Source of the DNA: Phycisphaerales bacterium
GTDB taxonomy: Bacteria > Planctomycetota > Phycisphaerae > Phycisphaerales > SM1A02
NCBI GenBank assembly: GCA_029260575.1
Contig: JAJDDB010000025.1
Location: forward strand, 1 to 48,147
Direction of reading: 5' to 3'
Length of the DNA stretch: 48,147 nt
Shown: in pieces, positions 39,488 to 46,025 of the stretch
How positions within the stretch are numbered: the first letter of the stretch is position 1
Layout of the letters: each line of letters opens with the position of its first letter
Notes under the pieces: model-generated
What the model was told of the DNA's origin: nothing
Database searches by the model: none
Seen by the model: only the letters and a program-made list of their open reading frames with translations
Made by a program: the position numbers and the translations under genes

Positions 39488-39901
39488 TTAATTAAAAGGG
39501 ATATCTGAATCGCTCAACGCCTCATTATCAAGGCCCTGCACTTGATCTGGTGTTGGCGGGGCAGATGTCGGGATTGGCGGGTTGGGATCAACATGCTGAG
39601 GCACCACTGGCTTGACCCTGATGCACGCAACTTGCTTGCCGCCAAAGTCAGTGTAGGTTGGGAACAGGGTAATTTGCCTCCCAGTCCAGTGGTCGCTTTC
39701 GGCGCCGTGCATCCCGATTATGGTATTAGAATTGGTCTTATTCAGGACCAGTCTCTGGGCCTCTCCCTGGAAGTGAACGACCGGGCGCTGGTCGTCACCG
39801 ATCATCTCAATGGTGACTTTATCGATGGTTAGGGTTCGTTCGTTTCCGCTCAGGTCTGCTGCTTTCAGGTTCTCGCTGGGAAAGGCTGCGTTCATGTCCA
39901 T
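39488..39901 (-). CDS. SSB-like early protein (137 aa)
   Basis: MDMNAAFPSENLKAADLSGN, then KVTIEMIGDDQRPVVHFQGE and LVLNKTNSNTIIGMHG form a well-known phage family near recombination genes. The C-terminus, EALSDSDIPFN, is the acidic D-[DS]-D-I-P-F tip of single-stranded DNA binding proteins, which recruits partners. It overlaps the start of the PD-(D/E)XK nuclease gene, so the pair likely acts in replication or recombination. Confidence 0.7.
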   Translation of the reverse strand: MDMNAAFPSENLKAADLSGNERTLTIDKVTIEMIGDDQRPVVHFQGEAQRLVLNKTNSNTIIGMHGAESDHWTGRQITLFPTYTDFGGKQVACIRVKPVVPQHVDPNPPIPTSAPPTPDQVQGLDNEALSDSDIPFN

Positions 39902-40641
39902 TAGTATTTCCTTTTAGGTTGGGATTGATTCCATCTGTACAGGGTGAGGCACGCTAGAAATGCCTCCATGTCGTTGGGCTTGTCGAATTCTCTGAGGTTG
40001 AGCTTTCCTTCCTTGGTGATGTTGACGATCAGTCTCTTGATGGGGCGATTCTCCCCGGTCATCTCGGTCCAGGCATTCTGGTAGGCCGCTAGCTGTAGCC
40101 CCATGTCATCATAGATCGCCTTGGATGTTTTGAAGTCCACGATGGTCAAATCACCATCAACCTCGCAGATCAGATCGACCGTGCCAGCATACCAGTTTGC
40201 CTTGGAGAATAACACTCTTTCTGATGCTATGACGTTGATATTGTGACCATGCCACCACTCAAAGAATGCCCTCACAGCAGCCGCAGACTCTGGGTTCTCT
40301 GGGGGGTCTTCCTTGGCCCCACCAATCCATCGTTCAATCCATTGATGGGCGATGGTTCCGGTGTCTGCTGCTTTGTCCGTCGTATCTCGGTAGTGGCCCT
40401 TCATGTCTTTGATCAGGCCGTCTATATCGGCACCCTCGGCAGTGAACGAGAGCCAGTTGTCGGCCAGCCACTCCGAACACATTTTGGCCACCCATGGCAT
40501 CAGGGCTGGCTTGTTCATTTGCCCGATAATGGTAGTCACCCCCGGTACATTCTGAGAGGCACCGCCGTCTACTCTAGCCCGGTAGCGGTGCTGCTTGGGT
40601 GAGAAGGTCAGTTCAATTTCTGGGTAGAATTCTGAGATCAT
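39901..40641 (-). CDS. PD-(D/E)XK nuclease, RecB/Cas4-like (246 aa)
   Basis: GTIAH at residues 95-99, Asp156 in YAGTVDLICE, the Asp169-x-Lys171 pair in LTIVDFKTSK and QLAAYQNAW at 183-191 make up the whole active site of PD-(D/E)XK exonucleases of the RecB/Cas4 type. It probably trims DNA ends for recombination together with the SSB-like protein. No RecT-like annealing protein is seen. ATGA overlap with the gene upstream. Confidence 0.85.
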   Translation of the reverse strand: MISEFYPEIELTFSPKQHRYRARVDGGASQNVPGVTTIIGQMNKPALMPWVAKMCSEWLADNWLSFTAEGADIDGLIKDMKGHYRDTTDKAADTGTIAHQWIERWIGGAKEDPPENPESAAAVRAFFEWWHGHNINVIASERVLFSKANWYAGTVDLICEVDGDLTIVDFKTSKAIYDDMGLQLAAYQNAWTEMTGENRPIKRLIVNITKEGKLNLREFDKPNDMEAFLACLTLYRWNQSQPKRKY

Positions 40642-40814
40642 TTGTAGCCAGCCAGTCGTAGTAGGGTATTGGCAGCGCCCTCAATGTCCTGGCGAGTCTC
40701 ATCGGCTACGCACTGAATGAACCTGTCCGAATAAGTCTCAGTCATAATCTTTATTTGAGCTTTCAGTCCCCAAACGTCGCGCTCTAGCTGTTCCGTGCGG
40801 GTTAGACTATCCAT
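40638..40814 (-). CDS. Small helical protein (58 aa)
   Basis: MDSLTRTEQLERDVWGLKAQ, then a helical end ANTLLRLAGYK. ATGA overlap with the nuclease gene and an 8-nt overlap with the gene upstream make it part of the operon. Coiled-coil-like; function unknown. Confidence 0.6.
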   Translation of the reverse strand: MDSLTRTEQLERDVWGLKAQIKIMTETYSDRFIQCVADETRQDIEGAANTLLRLAGYK

Positions 40815-41001
40815 GGTTCGTTAGCCTCTCTGCATTATCCCAGAACACTCGACTGAAATCCCTATAGTATGGGTCGTTTCCGCAAATGTCTGGCCACTCT
40901 AATGCCAACGAAAGTAGTGCTTCTGCCGAGTCGGCTGAGTTCATCTGTGCTTTGAAGATGTCATCACCGCTCATCTGATCCTCTCTGGTCACCTCGCCCA
41001 T
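40807..41001 (-). CDS. Small acidic protein (64 aa)
   Basis: MGEVTREDQMSGDDIFKAQM; acidic and helical with EALLSLALEWPDICGNDPYY. It overlaps the genes on both sides. No family recognised. Confidence 0.5.
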   Translation of the reverse strand: MGEVTREDQMSGDDIFKAQMNSADSAEALLSLALEWPDICGNDPYYRDFSRVFWDNAERLTNHG

Positions 41002-41123
41002 TTCCCCGTACCTCGCTCTGCATCTCTCATGTGAACCGCCAACAGCTTATGGTTGAGCGGTGGCAGGTGGGAGAAGGGCTTGCGCTCAGGCTCCATGAAG
41101 AGCCACTTGAACCATCTGATCAT
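40989..41123 (-). CDS. Small basic protein (44 aa)
   Basis: MIRWFKWLFMEPERKPFSHL to the end RGTGKWAR. An aromatic, amphipathic head and a basic tail. It overlaps both neighbours (13 nt downstream, ATGA upstream), which supports translation. Function unknown. Confidence 0.5.
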   Translation of the reverse strand: MIRWFKWLFMEPERKPFSHLPPLNHKLLAVHMRDAERGTGKWAR

Positions 41124-41419
41124 AGCGACTCGTATGCCTCCTTAAAGCTGCTCACTACATCTTCGTCAGGGGCACTTATGTAGACCCCTGTTGTCTTAGA
41201 GTTTCTTGTGTCGAATGTGTCTGCGAGCTTCTGTGCAGCGATTGCGTTCTCTCTTATTGCCCGTGCGATCTCAGTGACAGCCGCTACGTTCCTCTCATCT
41301 AGGTCACGACCCATGCTAATATGGCAATCTGAGAGACGCGCCCCCAACTCAATTACTAATGGTGCCTTTGCTGCTGGCTTACGGGGCTTGCGAACTGCTG
41401 TCTTCCTGCGCACTGCCAT
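41120..41419 (-). CDS. Hypothetical protein with basic Lys/Ala/Pro head (99 aa)
   Basis: MAVRRKTAVRKPRKPAAKAP is histone-tail-like; the rest is helical (NVAAVTEIARAIRENAIAAQ), ending in an acidic helix. It may bind DNA through the head. ATGA and one-base overlaps with neighbours. Confidence 0.5.
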   Translation of the reverse strand: MAVRRKTAVRKPRKPAAKAPLVIELGARLSDCHISMGRDLDERNVAAVTEIARAIRENAIAAQKLADTFDTRNSKTTGVYISAPDEDVVSSFKEAYESL

Positions 41420-41652
41420 TAGACCAACTTCTCAAATGCAATCTTCAGATTATCCGCTGCCAGCATGGCTATCTGCCGGGCCTGGCGCTGCGCTGTGGTG
41501 CCCTTCTGTTCGTAGTCTACGTACACCTCAATGGTTGCCTCAATGGCCTTCCAGTGGGCTCGCAGGTCCGTGTACAGTGGATCGTGTAACTTGACTACAT
41601 CGGCCATTGCTTCCTCCTCGGTTCGTAGGGGTTTGTCTAGGTACTCGCTCAT
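41419..41652 (-). CDS. Helical hypothetical protein (77 aa)
   Basis: MSEYLDKPLRTEEEAMADVV, then AHWKAIEATIEVYVDYEQKG and LAADNLKIAFEKLV. All-helical appearance, mildly acidic. Coupled to both neighbours. Function unknown. Confidence 0.5.
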   Translation of the reverse strand: MSEYLDKPLRTEEEAMADVVKLHDPLYTDLRAHWKAIEATIEVYVDYEQKGTTAQRQARQIAMLAADNLKIAFEKLV

Positions 41653-41858
41653 TTCTGTTCTCCTTCTGCGTTGGCTATGATTGTGTCGATAGCTGAAAAA
41701 TCGCCAAGGTAGTCATCGAGGAACGGGCGAGCATACTTAAGCGCCGCTAGCAACCCGTCGCGCTGGGCGGTTAGGGCTTCGATCTGTTGCTCCATGCTGT
41801 CTATCGAGCACTCCATACTGTCTATGGAGTGTGTCAGTTCGTCTCTGATCTCGCTCAT
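41649..41858 (-). CDS. Coiled-coil protein with ALKYARPFL module (69 aa)
   Basis: The first part is heptad-like with an internal repeat (IDSMECSIDSMEQQIEAL). The second part, LLAALKYARPFLDDYLGDFS and DTIIANAEG, shares its motif with the 45822 gene (LLHALKYARDQL, DSIIAKAEG). This is a short phage module of unknown function. Confidence 0.6.
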   Translation of the reverse strand: MSEIRDELTHSIDSMECSIDSMEQQIEALTAQRDGLLAALKYARPFLDDYLGDFSAIDTIIANAEGEQK

Positions 41859-41932
41859 TTCCGTTCTCCAAATTCCATTACATATGCCAGCACAAAGCCG
41901 CCTACGATGATTGCTAGTCCGGGGATGATCAT
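41855..41932 (-). CDS. Tiny membrane protein (25 aa)
   Basis: MIIPGLAIIVGGFVLAYVME then FGERK: one membrane helix with a charged tail. ATGA overlaps at both ends place it firmly in the operon. Same size and layout as the 7810-7887 gene. Confidence 0.5.
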   Translation of the reverse strand: MIIPGLAIIVGGFVLAYVMEFGERK

Positions 41933-42087
41933 TTGGCGGTCAGCTTATTAATATCAGCTATAGCCTCAGCCTCACTAGCCGCACGCTTGAGGTGGGCTGA
42001 ATTATCCTCGGGATAGTATACCGCGGCACCCGGAGCAGTGCTGCTCTCACGGATGACGTAGCCCTTGTGATAGTGGACATATGCCAT
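41929..42087 (-). CDS. Small hypothetical protein (52 aa)
   Basis: MAYVHYHKGYVIRESSTAPG begins a beta-hairpin-like segment; the end is helical (AASEAEAIADINKLTAK). It starts right after the stop of the gene upstream and ends in an ATGA overlap. Function unknown. Confidence 0.5.
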   Translation of the reverse strand: MAYVHYHKGYVIRESSTAPGAAVYYPEDNSAHLKRAASEAEAIADINKLTAK

Positions 42088-42294
42088 CTACTTGTCCCTC
42101 GCTTTAATCATCTCATCGGCGATTTCGTATGACACCTGAGCACATAGGGCCGCCCCCTTCGAGAAGCCTGCTGATGCATGGACAACATCGCCGATCACCT
42201 GCCCAGCAAACCAGTCGCGCAGGGACATGCCTGGATCACCGCCCTGTTCCGGGTTGCCGTGTGCGAACGCCGGCCCGCCATCATTTTTCATCAA
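42088..42294 (-). CDS. Small phage protein with GMSLRDWFAGQ motif (68 aa)
   Basis: DGGPAFAHGNPEQGGDPGMS leads into LRDWFAGQVIGDVV. The G-G-P-A-F...G-M-S-L-R-D-W-F-A-G-Q combination is a very common signature of a short phage protein family of unknown role. ATGA overlap with the gene upstream. Confidence 0.7.
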   Translation of the reverse strand: MMKNDGGPAFAHGNPEQGGDPGMSLRDWFAGQVIGDVVHASAGFSKGAALCAQVSYEIADEMIKARDK

Positions 42295-42557
42295 CCATAC
42301 TCCCCATTGAATACCCGCTCATCTTCCTCGTCTTGGGAAATCTCCAATTCCACCCCAACTTTCACGGTCACATTCTCAACCTCATTGAGCAGCACCTTCT
42401 TGACATGCCGCGCTGCTGGGGTTTCGCCCTGGACCGTAGCCATGTCCAGTCGCTTCTCAAGCACACTCAGGCTGGCCTTGAAATAATCCAAGAATGATAG
42501 CGTGTTGTGAAATGATAGGCCGTCAGTGGGTCGATCGACTTTCAGGTTTAACGTCAT
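42291..42557 (-). CDS. First gene of leftward early operon (88 aa)
   Basis: MTLNLKVDRPTDGLSFHNTL, then FKASLSVLEKRLDMAT and a beta-rich acidic end. GGAGGACGGAA precedes the ATG. As first gene after the leftward promoter it should be made at once on infection. No family recognised. Confidence 0.55.
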   Translation of the reverse strand: MTLNLKVDRPTDGLSFHNTLSFLDYFKASLSVLEKRLDMATVQGETPAARHVKKVLLNEVENVTVKVGVELEISQDEEDERVFNGEYG

Positions 42558-42581
42558 TTCCGTCCTCCAATTTCTAAAGCC

Positions 42582-42611
42582 ATCTTACCAGCATACATTG
42601 TACCGCGTCAA
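42582..42611 (-). promoter_or_regulatory. Leftward early promoter, TTGACG-N18-TAAGAT with extended -10
   Basis: On the minus strand TTGACG (42606-42611) and TAAGAT (42582-42587) are 18 nt apart, with TGG just before the -10. It faces the 42557 gene. It has the same box sequences and spacing as the promoter at 1343-1372. Confidence 0.7.
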
Positions 42612-42621
42612 TAACTAATTT

Positions 42622-42641
42622 AATTGTTGCATGAAATAATT
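42622..42641. promoter_or_regulatory. 20-bp imperfect palindrome, likely operator
   Basis: AATTGTTGCATGAAATAATT matches its own reverse complement at 16 of 20 positions, centred on CATG. It lies between the leftward promoter and the Cro-like gene and overlaps TTGCAT, a possible rightward -35. The adjacent Cro-like protein is the natural candidate to bind it. Confidence 0.55.
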
Positions 42642-42661
42642 CAGCGTGCTAGACATGTGGC

Positions 42662-42922
42662 ATGGAACAAGAAAACGGAATTATAAAAATGACCGCACTG
42701 GAGCGCGCTGTGGAAAAAGCAGGCGGTCAAACGAGCTTGGCAAAGAAGCTTACGCTTGACAGCGCCGTAGATGCTGATAGAAGCGATGGGGCCCCAAGGG
42801 TCTATACGCAAAGCCATGTGTGGAACTGGCTCCAGACGAAAGCGCCGGCCAATGTATGCCGGAAAATTGAGAGATTAACTGGGGTCAAATCAGAAGATCT
42901 GCGCCCTGACGTGTTTGGATGA
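42662..42922 (+). CDS. Cro/YdaS-like transcriptional regulator (86 aa)
   Basis: The order ALERAVEKAGGQTSLAKKL, SHVWNWLQT and APANVCRKIERLTGVKSEDL, ending RPDVF, is the YdaS/Cro-type helix-turn-helix pattern. There is an extra loop (DSAVDADRSDGAPRVYTQ) between the first helices. It sits at a divergent promoter pair like lambda cro and should repress one or both directions. The start follows the palindrome by 20 nt. No CI-like partner is seen beside it. Confidence 0.8.
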   Translation: MEQENGIIKMTALERAVEKAGGQTSLAKKLTLDSAVDADRSDGAPRVYTQSHVWNWLQTKAPANVCRKIERLTGVKSEDLRPDVFG

Positions 42923-42973
42923 TCGAGATCCATCCAATGATCACCGACGCAGTGTTCGGTGTGCGGATGGCTA

Positions 42974-43058
42974 GGGGCGGGCTGTGAGGCCATGGGAAGT
43001 CACGTCCGCCCCGCATGTGTTCTGAGATACGGTTCCTGCTACCGTGAGATAAAGCAGG
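42974..43058 (+). ncRNA. Structured leader after cro: long hairpin and H-type pseudoknot
   Basis: GGGGCGG (42974-42980) pairs with CCGCCCC (43006-43012), enclosing GTGA/TCAC. Then ACGGT (43029-43033) pairs with ACCGT (43041-43045). Its loop CCTGCT (43035-43040) pairs with AGCAGG (43053-43058), leaving an A-rich 7-nt crossing loop. That is the textbook order of an H-type pseudoknot. It ends 21 nt before the terminator. It may be an attenuator, antiterminator or ligand-binding leader. Only one copy is present, so covariation cannot be tested here. Confidence 0.5.
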
Positions 43059-43079
43059 TGTTCCCTCCTCCCAGACTGA

Positions 43080-43108
43080 CCCTGGACCTTCGGGTCTAGG
43101 GTTTTTTT
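43080..43108 (+). terminator. Strong intrinsic terminator with UUCG tetraloop
   Basis: CCCTGGACC (43080-43088) pairs with GGTCTAGGG (43093-43101), with one G-U pair, across a TTCG loop, followed by seven T residues. Its place just after cro corresponds to lambda tR1. Genes beyond it need read-through or another promoter. Confidence 0.85.
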
Positions 43109-43121
43109 CTTGGAGATCACA

Positions 43122-43349
43122 ATGCCACAAATGAAGAAATATCAGCCCGGCCATGAGTTCGTCCCACAGCCACGAGTAGACGCAGGAATGCCATGGTCCT
43201 GGCCACCCTCTCATGAGGCGTTCAGGAAGGCTGCAAACAGGTTCGATATCGGTGGACTGGCCTGTTACTTTGGCGTGCCCAGGAGCGAGATAGAGGCCTA
43301 TCGAGAGGCCATGAAACGTAATTCCGCCAAAGACCCCAGCCGGTTTTGA
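43122..43349 (+). CDS. Small hypothetical protein (75 aa)
   Basis: ATG 43122 with TTGGAG seven bases upstream is preferred to the TTG at 43110. The second half (FRKAANRFDIGGLACYFGVP then SEIEAYREAM) could be a small helix-turn-helix. First gene beyond the terminator. Function unknown. Confidence 0.55.
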   Translation: MPQMKKYQPGHEFVPQPRVDAGMPWSWPPSHEAFRKAANRFDIGGLACYFGVPRSEIEAYREAMKRNSAKDPSRF

Positions 43350-43350
43350 A

Positions 43351-43767
43351 ATGCACTATCTTTGCTGGTTGCTCCCATTTCCCCCTTCAGTGAACGGCTT
43401 GTTCGCAGGCAAGGCGCGACGGTTCAAGTCGAAGCCATACAAGGGGTGGATAGAGCGCGCTGGCCTCATGGCGTCTCCACAGGCGCACGTTAGGTTTGAC
43501 GGCCCTGTCAGACTCACAATAGGCCTAGGCGCCCCTGACAAGCGCCGTAGGGACGTATCTAACTACATCAAGGCCCCGGAGGACTTTATGGTCAGGAGCG
43601 CTGTCCTGGCAGACGATAGCCAGGTCATGGACGTTCGAGCCTATTGGGCATCAGACGTGGAGAACGGTTGCAGAATAGAGATCGAAGCCCTGGATTATAT
43701 GGAGACCAGCAATGTGGCCAGTAAGCAAAAAGTCATTCATAGAGAACCGCCAACGACTCGGGTTTAA
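43351..43767 (+). CDS. rusA: RusA-type Holliday junction resolvase (138 aa)
   Basis: LPFPPSVNGLFAG at the start, a basic Tyr-Lys-Gly-Trp stretch, and PDKRRRDVSNYIKAPEDFMV followed by LADDSQV reproduce the RusA family core, with acidic residues at 63, 68, 78 and 88-89. RusA enzymes cut four-way DNA junctions made in recombination or replication. The C-terminal 20 residues are extra and overlap the next gene by 56 nt. Confidence 0.85.
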   Translation: MHYLCWLLPFPPSVNGLFAGKARRFKSKPYKGWIERAGLMASPQAHVRFDGPVRLTIGLGAPDKRRRDVSNYIKAPEDFMVRSAVLADDSQVMDVRAYWASDVENGCRIEIEALDYMETSNVASKQKVIHREPPTTRV

Positions 43768-44299
43768 GCGAGACCAGGACGATGCCGATTATTACGGTGT
43801 CTGCAAGACCACAGTAGGCAAGTTTCGCAGAGAAAATGACATCCCAGCCATACCCAGGACAGGTGGCCCTGACCGCTCCTGGTGTATCTCAGAGGCAGAG
43901 TTCCGGGCCTTACATGAGAAGTACAGAACAGACCCCGCAGTAGCAGCGGCTGCTGGGGTTAACCGCTCATCGGTCAGATGGCAGCGGATGAAGTACAATA
44001 TCAAGCCGTACTTTCACGTTCGTAGATACGAATATGATGACATGTTTGCTCTAGTAGAGAGGCTTGAGTCCTTCGGCAAGGTTGCACAATACCTGGGGGT
44101 TTCCAGGGATACTGTTCGTTCAAGTTGTCGTAGCCTGGGGATTAAATCCAAGATCAAGCAAAACCCTCCACGCCGGCCATTCAAGGTGAAGGGCCCCAAG
44201 CTGCTGACAGATCGTGAGCGGAGGGAGACCTACGGGAGCAAGGTCTACGAGGACAGCCCAATAGCCGCCAGACCCGAGGGTAGGTGGCGTGGGCCATGA
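43712..44299 (+). CDS. Regulator with three helix-turn-helix-like repeats (195 aa)
   Basis: Three HTH-like units are visible: DADYYGVCKTTVGKFRREND (about 24-45), DPAVAAAAGVNRSSVRWQRM (about 74-95) and VAQYLGVSRDTVRSSCRSLG (about 128-150). The tail is YEDSPIAARPEGRWRGP. It is the full-length homologue of the gene cut at the left edge. The repeated HTH arrangement suggests binding to a long or repeated DNA site. It starts inside rusA and ends in an ATGA overlap. Confidence 0.75.
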   Translation: MWPVSKKSFIENRQRLGFKRDQDDADYYGVCKTTVGKFRRENDIPAIPRTGGPDRSWCISEAEFRALHEKYRTDPAVAAAAGVNRSSVRWQRMKYNIKPYFHVRRYEYDDMFALVERLESFGKVAQYLGVSRDTVRSSCRSLGIKSKIKQNPPRRPFKVKGPKLLTDRERRETYGSKVYEDSPIAARPEGRWRGP

Positions 44300-44673
44300 A
44301 AAAGCTCCTATGCGCCTGTGGAGCGAAGACCAAGCTAACGACTCGGCATAAGTACGGCATTGGTGGGCCAGACGTTCCAATATGGGCATGTCAGCCGTGT
44401 GATTCCTGGGTTGGTTGCCATCCTAAGTCAACCAAGCCCCTAGGGACGCCCGCTGATGCCCAACTCCGAAGGGCTAGGGTATTAGCCCACGAAGCGCTAG
44501 ACCCTCTGTGGCAGGCTAAAATGGACAAACACAAGGTGTCTAATGCTCGGGATTTAGCCTACAAGTGGCTTGCCAGGGAGTTAGGCTTAACCAAGGATGA
44601 GTGCCACATCGGCAGGATGGATCTAGAGACCTGTAATCGTGTGGTGGAACTTTGTGAGGAAGTAGATGGGTGA
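44296..44673 (+). CDS. DUF3268-type zinc-finger protein (125 aa)
   Basis: CACG and CQPC give the zinc pairs. GIGGPDVPIWACQPCDSWVG, CHPKSTKPLGTPADAQLRRA and LARELGLTKDECHIGRMDLE are diagnostic of the DUF3268 family found in phages and prophages. ATG 44296 overlaps the preceding stop. No enzyme activity is known for the family. Confidence 0.8.
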   Translation: MKKLLCACGAKTKLTTRHKYGIGGPDVPIWACQPCDSWVGCHPKSTKPLGTPADAQLRRARVLAHEALDPLWQAKMDKHKVSNARDLAYKWLARELGLTKDECHIGRMDLETCNRVVELCEEVDG

Positions 44674-45010
44674 CCAAGATAATTGGCTCGCAGACGAAAT
44701 CGAGTCGGCCCGTGTCGAGGTAGACGGCTGGCCAGCATGGAAGCGGGATACAATGCGGCGTGCAGTAAGCAAGGATGACGGCATGACAAGGAAGAACAAT
44801 TTACGCGCCATCGCCAAGGCCGCGCGAAACAGCGGCCTTCTAACCAAGACTTTTGAGGCTGACTTGATAGCCCGTCTAGCCGAGGCTATGGCTGATGAGG
44901 TTGAACGGATCGTCGCGGCGTTTCAGGCGCACGACAAGCGCATTGCCAACCTTGAGCGTGACGTACTCAGCCTAGCCAACCACACAAATCTGCCGACCCC
45001 GGGAGAATAG
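44666..45010 (+). CDS. Fusion-like early protein: WPAWKR head plus LAEAMADEVER tail (114 aa)
   Basis: Residues 4-32 (DNWLADEIESARVEVDGWPA, WKRDTMRR) match the start of the 3530 protein. Residues from about 70 (LAEAMADEVERI, then LANHTNLPTPGE) match the 4030 protein. In copy A these modules sit in two separate genes, so this gene is a natural fusion of the two or their ancestor. Overlaps the previous gene by 8 nt. Confidence 0.7.
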   Translation: MGDQDNWLADEIESARVEVDGWPAWKRDTMRRAVSKDDGMTRKNNLRAIAKAARNSGLLTKTFEADLIARLAEAMADEVERIVAAFQAHDKRIANLERDVLSLANHTNLPTPGE

Positions 45011-45014
45011 AAGA

Positions 45015-45407
45015 ATGAACCTACTAGCTAAGCTTGAGGCAGCGACAGAGGGAAGTCGGGAGTTGGATGCTGAGATCATCATGGAAATCTGTGATGATGC
45101 AATCATCGGACCTTGGCCATGCGGCGAATCAGAGCCGGTGGTGTTTCATGCCCAGGCAATTGGCATCGTGGACAAGTCGCCGGTGCCAGCCTATACCACC
45201 AGCATAGACGCCGCGCTGACCTTGGTGCCGGAGGGGTGGGCGCTGCTGCGTATCAATCAATATCACGAGACGAGCAATCCCGCGTGGGGATGGGGCGTTG
45301 AGATGCGGTATTACACCAATCCTGAGATTGGTCTTGCCATTGGAGAGTCCAGGGCATCGCTCCCACTAGCCATTTGCATAGCTAGCCTGCGTGCGAGGGA
45401 GGGGTGA
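45015..45407 (+). CDS. Conserved hypothetical phage protein (130 aa)
   Basis: LLAKLEAATEGSRELDAEI, PVPAYTTSIDAALTLVPEGW and SLPLAICIASLRAREG are three conserved blocks of a family I know from phages and prophages of Alphaproteobacteria. Function unknown. It is the best single clue to the host group. Confidence 0.75.
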   Translation: MNLLAKLEAATEGSRELDAEIIMEICDDAIIGPWPCGESEPVVFHAQAIGIVDKSPVPAYTTSIDAALTLVPEGWALLRINQYHETSNPAWGWGVEMRYYTNPEIGLAIGESRASLPLAICIASLRAREG

Positions 45408-45646
45408 TGACTGAGAGACTACGAGAACTGGCAGGGGTGTTTAGCCAGACGTTCGGCGAGGACGCTATTCGCAGCGACACACGCGGCCTACTGTCTGGCT
45501 TGTACTTTGATATGGCCCGCCTAGCCGAGGCCATGGCTGATGAGATTGAGCGAATTGATGGGCGTCTGGCCACGATCAGCAAACGGGTCAACATCGCGAA
45601 CGAGCGCATTGATGTGGTTAATGGCCGCATTAACATCTCGACTTGA
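45407..45646 (+). CDS. Coiled-coil early protein with LAEAMADEIER module (79 aa)
   Basis: TERLRELAGVFSQTFGEDAI, then LAEAMADEIERIDGRLATIS and a heptad repeat in Ile and Val. It shares the LAEA-ADE-ER module with the 4030, 44666 and 47202 genes but has its own head and tail. Its stop overlaps the promoter-like TTGACG of RNA copy B. Confidence 0.65.
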   Translation: MTERLRELAGVFSQTFGEDAIRSDTRGLLSGLYFDMARLAEAMADEIERIDGRLATISKRVNIANERIDVVNGRINIST

Positions 45647-45670
45647 CGCCCGTGCCGTAATGTGCATGAT
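45643..45670 (+). promoter_or_regulatory. Candidate promoter of structured RNA, copy B
   Basis: TTGACG (45643-45648), a 16-nt spacer identical to copy A, and CATGAT (45665-45670). As in copy A it overlaps the stop codon of the upstream gene, although that gene is a different one. Confidence 0.45.
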
Positions 45671-45821
45671 GGAAAGAATGTAGGGCGCCTTCCCAAGCTC
45701 AGCCCTACTACATATCGGTGAAATTCTCTTGGCGGGGAAAACCGATACGCAGGAACACCATACACCCTGCAACAGTAAATGCAAGCAAATCCCCGCCAGC
45801 AGATGGAAAGGGGGTTTTTTT
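45671..45821 (+). ncRNA. Structured leader or small RNA, copy B
   Basis: P1 is GTAGGGC (45680-45686) with GCCCTAC (45702-45708). P2 is TATCGGT (45713-45719) with ACCGATA (45741-45747). P3 is GCAGG (45749-45753) with CCTGC (45766-45770). The terminator is AAATCCCC (45787-45794) with GGGGGTTT (from 45810). The P2 loop GGCGGGG (45731-45737) is complementary to CCCCGCC (45791-45797), one pair longer than in copy A. Arms of P2 and P3 differ from copy A only by paired changes. The ATG of the next gene follows the T-run directly. Confidence 0.75.
45787..45821 (+). terminator. Intrinsic terminator abutting a start codon, copy B
   Basis: AAATCCCC (45787-45794) pairs with GGGGGTTT, including a T-G wobble, across the same 15-nt loop as in copy A. 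Seven T residues end at 45821. The ATG is at 45822 and the GGAAAGGGGG ribosome-binding segment is in the 3' side. Confidence 0.75.
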
Positions 45822-46001
45822 ATGGATAAACCCACTGGTTGGCTCAACACAGAACTAGAGGCTGTGCGGACTAAGCGCCGCCTGGAGGCCGCTGCCCCGG
45901 AGTTGCTTCACGCCCTTAAATATGCGCGTGACCAGCTCAGCGCCGAGGACGACACGGGGTACATTGACAGTATTATTGCCAAGGCGGAGGGCTCAACCTG
46001 A
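45822..46001 (+). CDS. Small protein with LLHALKYARDQL module (59 aa)
   Basis: Start at ATG 45822 after leader copy B. A basic helix (NTELEAVRTKRRLEAAAPEL) is followed by LLHALKYARDQL and YIDSIIAKAEG. The second half matches the 41649 protein on the other strand and is common in short phage proteins. Unrelated to the 479 gene that follows leader copy A. Confidence 0.65.
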   Translation: MDKPTGWLNTELEAVRTKRRLEAAAPELLHALKYARDQLSAEDDTGYIDSIIAKAEGST

Positions 46002-46025
46002 TCAACTAGTCTGAAGGTTAGTTTA

